DNA of 64,000 nucleotides, taken from assembly GCA_021029095.1 (NCBI GenBank), contig JAJOHG010000003.1:62001-126000 (forward strand), written 5' to 3'. Positions 51,955 to 62,035 of the stretch are shown here, one piece after another. The stretch is from Phellopilus nigrolimitatus. Taxonomy: Eukaryota > Basidiomycota > Agaricomycetes > Hymenochaetales > Hymenochaetaceae. Position 1 is the first letter of the stretch. Each line of letters opens with the position of its first letter. A program made the position numbers and the translations under genes. The notes beneath the pieces were generated by a model. It was not told where the DNA came from. It searched no databases and saw only the letters and a program-made list of their open reading frames with translations.

Positions 51955-52022
51955 GCTCAACCTATTTGAGGAGCTGCTTATACGAACTGTCAATTGGTGG
52001 CTCGTCCGAGTCAGGTGCCGTG

Positions 52023-52044
52023 ACGCGACGCGTTTCGCAACGCG
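52023..52044. promoter_or_regulatory. Cluster of three ACGCG cores in JMJD7/ELG1 promoter
   Basis: ACGCG occurs at 52023-52027, 52028-52032 (as a full ACGCGT) and 52040-52044, all within 22 bp. They lie between the divergent JmjC gene (start 51954) and ELG1 (start 52213). This density of MluI-cell-cycle-box cores is unlikely by chance and fits G1/S control of a replication gene. Confidence 0.6.
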
Positions 52045-52212
52045 GGTTTGGAGCTATTCGCCACATCATCTCTGTGCACTTCCACCAACGTCTTACTTTT
52101 TCTTCTCCCTCTTTCTATCGATGCTGCCGTGATGAGGAAACAGGGTAAAGCTGTAAGCACTACTTTTGCTTTCTTGTCAATATTGATCAGTCAGCCGTCC
52201 CCGCTCACTGGC

Positions 52213-55200
52213 ATGTCATTGCCGCAGACCATGACGACCCCTCCGAACCAGCTGTCTATCCTCCATATGTGGCAGACAAACAAGGGTGGATCCAGTTTCA
52301 AGGATGGCTCGGATCTCGAGGATAAGGGGAGCATCTCGCCACCTGACCAACCTGCCCAGGTCGCACTCGAGCGAGAGAACGTATCGACGCAAGTTGCAGC
52401 ACTTGCCACTCACATTGGTTCTAAGCCACGATCATCTGGAGGGAGCTGTGCCTCTTCATGCAGCGAAGAGAGAATCACTTCTTTTGAGATGCCGCTGGAG
52501 TCACGACCGAGGAAACGTAAAGCTAATTCTTCGGTCAAGGGGAAAGGTGTGTACTCCACTGAATTATTCGACTCGGTCAACAGATTTTAACACTGCGTCT
52601 TGATCTGATAATTATTATGAAGGAAAAGAGGAAGGACAAGTTCCTTCAGGAAGTTCTTCCTCATCAAAACTGTTCCCCATTTTTGGTAAGAAAACCGTGC
52701 AAGACATCAACGTCGTCCCGCCCGAGGCAACTGGTCATAATGCCGAACCACAGAAGAAATCAGCAAACAAAATTGCGTTGACTTCTAGGTCTCGGAAGAT
52801 CAAGCGCACGTCTAGCACCCGTTCGGACTCGTATGCAAAGATTGTTACGGACGGTGCTGACCCTTCATCACAAACACTGCTGCCTCATAAGGAGCCAGAG
52901 AAGTTGACACATGTGATCGAGATTCCTGATGACGATGGTCAGACTATGCTTACTATGCGCAAGGCTAATGGTGGTAGCCGGGATGAGCCAATTGTCTTGG
53001 ACTCATCTCCCATTAAGCCACATACTCAGCATAATCCAACTAGTGCTGGATTTTTTGCTCCCAAGAAATCAAGGCCATCCAGCTCAACGCAAGCAAACGT
53101 TCAAAAGAAACTTGGGGAAGGAGATCATGCAGACTGGCCCCAGATAGACACACAGCATGTTCGTGGAACGCAGCAAGTTTTCCAGAGCGCCCCGCTCAGT
53201 TTCGTTCGCGCAGTTTCTGAGCCGGCTATAAACGGCCTGCACTTGGCTCCGTTACTCTCTAGCCATCCCAAGCATCGAGTTTCATTCAACCGGCGGATCT
53301 CTCACCATCTTGTAGAGCCTGTCGGTGCACAGTCAGACGGACATGCGAGACGTGAAAATATCTTGCAGACAAACGCCACATGTCCAGCTATATCGCGGTT
53401 TTTGTCGGCTGATTATGATATCTCAGGTTCAACGTGGAACGAAAGGTGGCGGCCGCGATACGCTGCTGAAGTACTTGGAAATGAAGTTTCTGCACAGTAC
53501 CTTAGAGACTGGCTACTTGCACTGGAGATTAAAACAAGCAATCATGTTGCTGGGACATCAGCAATCGTAACCAACGGCCCTGCAAATGACGCTCAAACCC
53601 TCGAGAAATCTCTCGGGAAGGTGCCTAGGGGCATCAAAAGGACCAAATATTATTCGTGCGGTCGACAAACCTTTGCAGAAGAGGAGAAGGGTCGACTCGG
53701 ATGAGGAAAGCCTGGACGATTGGATAGCCGACGATGACGAGGAAGATGGCGAGGAGGACGGCGAGGATGACGTCCGACCGAACACCTTCGTGAACGAGGT
53801 AGAAGGCGACCTGTCTGCTAACGAAAGTGGTAGTCCATGGAAGCCCAAATTAACCCGTCTGACTCGCAAGCGTCCTCCTGATTCTTCCAACTCGGAAATT
53901 CAATCTCATCCTTCTCTTTCCCCTATTCCGTTCCACGATTTCTCTGATCGTCTAACTAATAGCATCCTGCTTGCCGGGCCGACGGGTTCTGGGAAAACGG
54001 CAGCTATTTACGCTTGCGCTGAAGAACTCGGGTGGGAGGTCTTCGAAGTCTATCCTGGCATTGGAAGGAGAAACGGTGCGAGCCTGCTCAGTCTAGTTGG
54101 CGACGTGAGCAAAAATCACATAGTCGGAAAAGCATCGCGCTTAGCACCTAATCGTCCGGAGAAGGATATTTTCGGACGTGATACTGGGCAAATAACTTCG
54201 GATGATCACGAGTGTATGGAGGGCATGCGAAAAACAAAGCAGCAATCATTTGCATCGTTTCCTACCTCCGCCAAAGAGAAAAATGGTCGGCATGATGCGC
54301 CTCACAAACACGGGAAAATTGAAGAGAGTCCTATTGATCTAGACGAGCGAAAAGCGTATCGTTCGATGACTCCAGACATTCGATCTGGCTTTGGGTTTTA
54401 CGCCTCCAATGACCGTGCGCCTACCCCAGTTGACAACACTGAACCTTACCAGGCAGTTACTCGACAATCCATAATTCTTCTAGAGGAAGTTGACATCTTG
54501 TTCAGCGAGGATACCAACTTCTGGCCTACAGTCGTGACTTTGATCAGAGAATCTAGGAGACCGGTCATCATGACTTGTAACGGTATGCTTTCTTCATTCT
54601 CTGCATCTGCGACATCCTCATGAGTAACATCCATACGTAGATCCGACACTCGTTCCTTGCAATGAATTACCATTGCAGACAGTACTAAATTTTAATGCTT
54701 GCTCTTCTGATGTTGCAGTTCCCTACCTACAATGTTTGGCTCTTACAGAAGGCTACGCAGCCACAGCTTGCTCATATGAAGGTAATATATGAAAGCCAGC
54801 CTTTGTATGACGTGGCCGATACCTTCGATGACCTAACATGCTGTTCGGCTGGACGACTTCCCCCTGCTCCAGATCTTCGACGAGCAATCAACTCACTGCA
54901 GTTCCTATGCCAAGGTGACTCTGGACTAAAAGATGTCTCGGCGGAAGATGACGAGATAATATCCGCTTCTGATATTGTCACACTGGACGAATTATGCGAC
55001 TGGACCTGGTCACTACCTGAAGTTCCAACAATGCCGAAGGAACAGACAGAGTCAGCCCAAGAAGACTGCCGCGATATTGATCGATTGTGGCGATTTTCCG
55101 ACGCGCTGTCCATGATTGATAGCGATCTCAGCCGCAGCTCATGGACTCTTCTTGAGGTAAGTTCATCACTCGAAGGTTAGTATCAGGATCGGCAAGACCT

Positions 55201-55785
55201 CATGTGAAACGCATGCTGTAGATTTATAGAGCGGAAGGACCATCGTCCGACGATGAGCTTGGATATCGACGCTTGGTACACGAATCCGCGACTACACACC
55301 TTCAAGGCGGCATTGCTCTCTATAATTATGACAACGCGATCGCGGAAGAGGTGGCTCACTGCGCAAGGGCAGCGATAGGAGGGGAAGCTCCTAGCTCCGG
55401 ACTCGGGAATATTACGTTCACTCGGACCGAGGGGGGACGAATGCCGAGTGCGTCCGAGCTTCTTCGTGCTCGTACGTCGTATTACACGCGTGTGTCCGGC
55501 GTTTTGAATAGGATTGTTCCTGTTTGGACGGAATCGGTGAACGCACTGATGCTGGATTACGAACCGTGGGTGCGCGTGATCGATCGCGTTGACGCGCTGC
55601 AGGAAACGGCAGCCTTGAAGGAGACCGAGGCGCGGTCGGCAGTAAGAGGCGGGCGCATGACGCGAAACAGCCAGCGCATGTATTATCAGAGGTATTTTGA
55701 CTTGGACGACGAGCAACGGAAGGTTTTGCGGGATAATGGACTGCATGGTGATCGCGTGGACAACACGCTATCGAGTGCGGGGTAG
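52213..55785 (+). CDS. ELG1: Elg1/ATAD5-type clamp unloader subunit
   Basis: Elg1 forms an RFC-like complex that unloads PCNA from chromatin. A long disordered N-terminus (about 400 residues) precedes WNERWRPRYAAEVLGNE, the usual RFC-box start, then a phase-0 intron to KRRRVDSDEESLDDW. The ATPase core has Walker A GPTGSGKT (53976-53999) within SILLAGPTGSGKTAAIYACA, then ELGWEVFEVYPGIGRRNGAS and a Walker B-like SIILLEEVDILFSED. An insert of about 100 residues separates them. The C-terminal region includes DLRRAINSLQFL. The start may be 52213 (MSLPQT), 52222 or 52132. The N-terminal QLSILHMW loosely resembles a PIP box. Confidence 0.88.
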
Positions 55786-56208
55786 AGAGATCGTCGCACT
55801 GTAGATCATGAAGGCGCGGTTCGCGGCGGCTTCAGCTTGACGACTTGACGAACTGCATGGTTCTCGTTTACTCTGCATCCCCCCATTCATGAGGAGTAGA
55901 TGCTGTATTTACTAGATGTGCTTGATTGTTTTTATTTTAATTATTTCTTGTATCTACGGAGCAATCTGTAAGAGGATACATTACAAAAGTGCTTCACACG
56001 CCCAAGGCAGACTTTCCACGTGAACTCGAAGTGGTCTGCTAGCTTTAGCTCAAGGTCGCGACAGCCGACATCCGTCTGCATCGTCTAACCAGCACTCATC
56101 GACAGCTCGCCCTCGTTGTCGACGGCGACGGCGACAAGCAAATCGCCGACAGTCTGCAGCTCAGCTCACCGGGTCAAGGATTCCTCGCTCGTAGCCGGCG
56201 CCGAAGTC
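55786..56208. other. Region between ELG1 and the bHLH gene
   Basis: These 423 bp contain the ELG1 3' UTR and the 5' region of the bHLH gene. The bHLH reading frame stays open back to about 56100 without an ATG, so translation begins at 56209 or in an upstream exon not recognised here. Confidence 0.45.
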
Positions 56209-58269
56209 ATGGACCAGACTCCTATGGACGTCACCGCTTCTGGCGAGAAAGAAACGTCGAGAGATCGACCGCAGGACTCGTCCAACCGCCATTCCCCCGC
56301 CCCGCCCCTAGCCCCGCTCGAATACCTCCAGAATCAGCGTCGGGGCTCCATCACCGACCCATTCCTCCACGCTGCCAGCCCGAACCCGCCATCGCAGAGC
56401 ACACCCGTCGCATCCTCCAGCTCGAACTCGCCAGCTGGTCCAAATTCGTTCCGCCAGGACTTCCTCACAGTACAGACTCACTCATCCTCGAGATCCACAG
56501 AGGTGCAGTCCAGGAATACATCGCTCGTGACTCGTTCGAGCTCGCCCTATATCTTCGGAGACGCCTCGGCACAACCTACAAGTTCGTCGAAGCCATCGAG
56601 GCGGTCGCTATTGCACAATAGTCCGGAAGAGCGTGGGAAAGGCGGTGCGTTCTGACAGTGATACATCCCGGTCTTCGCACAAAACTCACGATTATCTAGG
56701 CAAGAAGTCACAAGTACAGAACGGCCAACATAGTGAGTTTCAACTTTATTTTTTAAGACATTCACTTCATATATCTATGGCTAATTCTAACTTTCCATGT
56801 CGCAGCTAATCGGACCGAGGACGATATGGATACTGACTCTGGGGAAATACAGACGATACGCGTCGACACTGCCGCGTCTGATGCTCAAAGACAACCTCCA
56901 AATTTCGATTACAATATGCGTCGGCATTCTGTTCCTGGAGGTTTGCAGGTCGGGCTAGGTCACCCACGTGGCAGTCCTGTCTCTCCTTCTCAGAGTGGTG
57001 CAAAGCGAAAGATGTCGTCCGATAGGGCTCAATTGCCTGCAGTAGGCGAAGAAGCAGACCCTAAACTTGCTGGACCAGGCGTCCATAGTAACATGGCTGT
57101 CGATCCGGAGGAGCCTGCGCCGAAACGAAGAAACTCTGCTTTTGACACGCAAAGAATGGCACAAATGAGTCTATACGATCGTCGAGATTCCATGGACTCG
57201 CGTATCAGCGGCACGCCAGCGTGGTGGGCAGACGACAGGCGAGATTCGTCGTCATCGATGTTCTCCGGCACATCTATGGGCAGTAGCGCTGGTTTCAACT
57301 CCCCGGCCTTCGCCGGCGATGTGCATGGCAGACAGCCCAACAGTATGTCTGCATTCACGTGGCCTTCAAATACAGGTTCTGGCGATCCGTCTTCACCTTC
57401 AGGCGTGCAAACCGCGCCTGTAGATCCCAACCTCGCGAGGCAATTTGAAGCCCCAATCCCGCCTCACTCTGTTGTTCCCTCCAGCAATATGCCAGTCGAC
57501 CGGCGCATGTCTGTTCCTAACACTATGCCCTCGAGCTCTACGAGTCGTCCAGAACGTGCAATGCGCTCCCGCTCGCGTCCACCTTCTCGTTCTGCCGCTG
57601 CCGTTACACGAACAAGCGAAGTCATGCCCCAAAGTCCAGAGGTGTCCCCGAGCAGTGCTAGACCCGAGGAGTCTCCCACTTCATCTGCGTCACCTTCGCA
57701 GGGCCTATTACCTTCTTCGAAGGAATCGGGTGCTACGCCTTACTCTCGCTCACCGGAACTGCGAGTCTCACACAAACTCGCTGAGAGAAAGCGGAGGAAG
57801 GAAATGCGGGACTTATTCGACGAACTGCGAGACCAACTACCAGCTGATCGTGGCATGAAGGCCAGCAAATGGGAGATATTGAGTAAAGGTCTGCCCGGTT
57901 TTATCCACATTTTGTTATATTTCTGATACTAATAACCTGTCGTTAGCTATCGACTTTATCCAGCAGATGAAGCAGACTCAACAGGACATGTCGCGGGATA
58001 TAGATATGCTGCGACACGAAGTGGAAACCGTCCGGCACGGAGTGCCTTATGGGCATCCTGGAGCTCCTCATGTTATATACCCCCCGCCGAGTGCTGCCCA
58101 TTACGGTCCCCCCGCTCCCCAACCGACGCACCCTCCTCATCCTCCCCATCCTCCTCAGCCTCAGCAGTCGCTTTCTCGGCCAGGATCGTCCCATAATTCA
58201 TATGCCCCCGGTACAGGCCCTCCGCCTGCGGCGAACGGGAAGGCGCAATCACAAGCACCGACGATGTGA
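56209..58269 (+). CDS. bHLH transcription factor
   Basis: A single bHLH domain near residues 510-560 reads [20 protein letters not shown], then a loop ([17 protein letters not shown]) and, after an intron, [15 protein letters not shown]. The basic region has His5, Glu9 and Arg13, the combination that reads CACGTG E-boxes. A heptad-like helix continues briefly after helix 2. The long N-terminal part is Ser/Pro-rich and disordered, with several RRxS-type sites (RRHS, RRNS, RRDS) that could be kinase targets. The C-tail contains a [10 protein letters not shown] repeat. About 650 residues, five exons. Target genes are unknown. Confidence 0.85.
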
Positions 58270-59001
58270 CGGCGTTGATCTCGCTGTCTTCGTCGTCCTT
58301 CAATTGATTGTTGTTTTATTATACTTTTTGCGTGTCATCATATTTTTTTCTTGTCCTTCTTTAGGCTATTTTATGGCGTTCTGTGGTCGTTACAGTTGTT
58401 TATATACTCCCTGGCAGAGAGCGATTATCCATCGCATGGACCTACGCTTATGAAAGTATAAGTCAAAGACAGACACTGGTGTTATAATTTGTCCCCGCTT
58501 GTTCTCTTTGGTTCAGTGTGAATAAAGCTGCTTTCTAAATGGGTTCTGTAAGATACGTCCTGGACGTAAGGGAGCCCGAAGACTTATTCTGCCCTTCTAT
58601 CGACCTATTCCTAACCGGCTGTCGATGATCATGGGACGATTATTGATATCTCCCGTCTTTCTGCGCCGTAAGACCCGGATTCCAATCCTCACGTGCTCGA
58701 GGATATTAACATTCATGGCAGTCTGACAGCCAACGTGAATTCGGCATGGGTTGTGACTCCCCTCACTAGTCTTTGTATTCACGGGCAAAACGACCCAGTT
58801 GTGCGCGACAGCCTCGTGAATGAGGAATATCACAGAAGACCAGAAACCGAGGATCTATGATGGAAGCTGCTTCACCCAAAATTCGATTCAAGACGCTTCC
58901 TTGTATACACGAGCTACTGAAACATACACAGTAAGGACTTCACAAAATGCTCGAGAATAAAGGACTGATCGTGACTTCAGAACGACGAAGCCGCCGGGGT
59001 T
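58270..59001. other. Convergent intergenic region
   Basis: These 732 bp lie between the converging stops of the bHLH gene and DOM34. Open frames on either strand are short and show no family similarity. No repeats were noted. Confidence 0.5.
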
Positions 59002-60789
59002 TCATCTTTTCTTGTCTCTTTCCTCTCCTTTTTGCTCTGCGTTTTTTTCCTCCTCCTCTTCTTTTGCGGTCCGCTCCTCCGCTTCTACGACTTCGACGTC
59101 AAGGGGAAACGTCAAGATAGCGGCAATTCCGGTTAGTTGGTTCAGTTCTGCGGTTTTTGGGTTCGTCGTCAGGAAGCCGAAGGACAAAGACAAACAAAAG
59201 TCAGTTGGTGATGGAAAGTGTGAGGGTGGTAGGAAGAGATTAAATCGTGGTACGCACGTTGACCAGACTCGTGCATACTCGAAAAAATCAGAACCTCCGC
59301 GCCTTTCTGCCGCACTGATTCCACGAGCTTGACGTACTTTTTCCGCAACACGGGGTCGCTTGCACTGTTGTGGGAGGGCGTGAATGAATAATAATGGCTT
59401 GCTAAGGAAGCTAGATAGAGAAGAAGAGAAAAGACTCGCCGGAATAGCTCGTCGGAGATAAGTAGCGCACCAATCGCCCCTCGATCTGCTGCGAGGGCCA
59501 CATGATCAGGACCGTACCATGCCCGCATCTCATCGACACCGAGCATTTTGTGAAATCTGTAAGGACACATCGATTGTGAATTAGGAATTGCAATTGCAAA
59601 TAATGGGTTTCAAAGCCGAACCTATCGAGCATTATACCCTCTCGCGCAAACTTTGTTTCTTTAAGTTGACTGGCAATCTAAAAGATTAAGTATTATTGAC
59701 TCATAAAATTTTCCAAAATCCCTTTTTATCGACTTACTTCAGGACTTTTCATGACCTCCATTAGACTATGCACGTGTGGGCTACTGACATGCACTCTCAG
59801 AAACTTATTTTTTGACTGCAGCAGCGCCTTGTTGTTTTCCTTGGTTGCTTGTGCAAAAATATAATCGTATATAGCATCCTTGACAAACCCGGGACTTGCG
59901 ATGATGATAGCCCGTAACGAGGCGAATGGCATGTGCCTAATGAAAGACTGGTAGAGTGTCTCGTAAAATCGTGTGAGCCCTTTATCATGCAGCGTTGTAG
60001 AACCTGTACGTTTCCGCGGCACAGGCACTTCAACACGCTGTCGAATTACCGTCATGTGTTCGGAGAGTAGACAGACCGCTGCAGTCCCTGTAAAAGAAGT
60101 AAGTCAAGGAGTTCGAAATTCATTTGATCGCGTACCCTCTCCGCAGACTATTGCGCCTACTTCGGCTCCTCTTCCCTCATCGCATGACTCCTTGACTCTT
60201 GAGAAAGCAATGCTGTCCCACTCGGCCTTCACAATTCGCACGTCTCTATTTACTTCGAGGTCTAAAGTGTGATAAGCGCCCATCTTCACGAACTGGTTTT
60301 CGGCAGTGACTTGACCCGAAATGGATAGAGATGCGCCTTGCGAAGGGCCGTTTGATCCATCGGCGGCAGCGTTGGTATTGGGAGCAATTGATGAGGAAAC
60401 GGCGGGAGAGAAGTGCATCTTTTGCACATTCAAAGTAAGCGTTGTCCTCACACGATGCGAGCTCGTCGAACCAGTCGCGGACTCCGTCTGTACGCGTCTT
60501 TACGTCGATTACTTGAGTCGTGATAAGCCTTTTCAGTGAATAAAACATACCTTATTGCAGGAGCACGGATTTCATCGCCCTATAGATTTGTATAAGAGGG
60601 ACACATGGCGGTGCTACGAGGAAATGCTGACTTCTTGGATGAGATTGTAGAGATGCCACATATCCTCATCTTCCTCAGGCTGGAGTGTAACATAACCCTA
60701 ATCGGACCTCTATTTGAGATATAGAATCATCAGACCGTTGAATTGCTCACAGATCTATCTCTCTCTATATGTCTCCCAATAAGCTTCAT
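59002..60789 (-). CDS. DOM34: Pelota/Dom34 ribosome rescue factor
   Basis: Dom34 enters the ribosomal A site with Hbs1 to rescue stalled ribosomes in no-go decay. The start reads [20 protein letters not shown], then [13 protein letters not shown], the exact Pelota N-terminus. The Sm-like domain 1 continues with [20 protein letters not shown]. Domain 2 has [20 protein letters not shown], and domain 3 has [19 protein letters not shown] and [18 protein letters not shown]. There is no GGQ, as expected. Domain 1 has an extra Asn/Ser/Gly-rich insert. The C-tail is longer than usual and acidic, a Glu run then [11 protein letters not shown]. About eight exons; 226-bp divergent promoter with the thioredoxin-fold gene. 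Confidence 0.93.
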
Positions 60790-61015
60790 AATTGAACAAG
60801 TCCTGAAGGAATTATTCACAAGACCCAGAGGATGAGAATCTGCGTCATCGGTGTTTGTTTGGCAGGAGCCTTTAGAACAAATAACACGCAAAACCAATGA
60901 GCTTGCTCTCTTTGCAATCACCACCTCGTCCATCTGCCTGGTGCTATTGTTGGATATCTCAGTATTGTCTGCACTTCAAGTCGCAATATTGCTCAATCGA
61001 ACAGTTGTCTCAGCT

Positions 61016-61936
61016 ATGGAGGCAACATCTTCGTCTTACTCTTCTCAGATAAGATCTGTGCCAGAAGACGATTCCGACGCCAGCGACGACGAATTATTCG
61101 CCCAACTGGAGAAAGAACTAGACGATGAACTTGATTTGGGTGCACTCAGGGAACAACGCCTGGAAGAGCTACAGCGAGAGTAAGCATTTACATTTATATG
61201 GCTCTGCCTCACGTATTTTGACGCGTTATCCCTAGAATGAATCAAGTCAAGGATATGCGAGAACAAGATCATGGGAGACTGGCTGAAATTACTGACGAGA
61301 AAGAAGCTATACGGATTACTGCGTAAGTGCTCTTGCAAATACTGTCTTCGAAGCAAGCATATGATGATCAAAGAAACGAAAAGCGATGTATTATCCACTT
61401 TTATCACCGCGACTTCAAGCGTTGCGAGATAATGAACAAGCATCTGGAAGTGAGAGATACCCTTCCCCTGTTAACATTTCTCCCTTACGTGTCGTTCCTA
61501 GGTGCTCGCATCCAAATACTTCGCGACTCGGTTTCTTCGCGTTTTCGTTGAAAGCGTACCGTGGCTCGTCGAGAAGTTGGGCATCAAGGTTCTTCCTTGC
61601 GTAATCTGCTTCATTGATGGGGTTTCGAAGGACCGGTGCGTAGGCAAATTTGAATGCCTGCTTTGCCGAGCTGAAATTTTTTAGACTGATCGGATTTGAA
61701 GAAATCGGAAATTCCGATGGTTTTGAGACGGTGGCTTTAGAACTGAGGCTGCAGATGTCTGGTAAACAGCGGGCTTTCTCTTCAGAACTACGAATGTATC
61801 TTATGGACATGTCCTTGCAGGTGTTGTTGACAAACCGGGAATCTCGTCTGCACCCTTGCAAACTATGTTTGGGTCGTCATCTCGTAATTTACGAGGGCGG
61901 AAAGATGACGGAGACGATTCGGATTTTGACGACTAG
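61016..61936 (+). CDS. Phosducin/thioredoxin-fold protein, TXNDC9 (Plp1) type
   Basis: The N-terminus is acidic (PEDDSDASDDELFAQLEKEL) and leads to a helical LGALREQRLEELQRE segment. The thioredoxin-like fold follows, with CIIHFYHRDFKRCEIMNKHL, then VESVPWLVEKLGIKVLPCVI and FIDGVSKDRLIGFEEIG. The C-terminus is FGSSSRNLRGRKDDGDDSDFDD. This matches TXNDC9 and yeast Plp1, which act with the CCT chaperonin in tubulin and actin folding. The CxxC motif is absent, as in the family. Seven exons, about 215 residues. Confidence 0.9.
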
Positions 61937-62035
61937 CAGGTTTTTTCTCACGTCGCACGTTGTATTAGTCTGCTGTCGATCGCAACGTCCAATGACGTCT
62001 CGCATCATATCGAACTGTACATAAGCCGTTTTTCA

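Noticed and set aside
52132..52330. Alternative spliced frame near the ELG1 start, reading SAVPAHWHVIAADHDDPSEP
   Set aside because: It looks protein-like but ends at a TAA within 50 codons and does not connect to the ELG1 frame. The open frame with MSLPQT is simpler.
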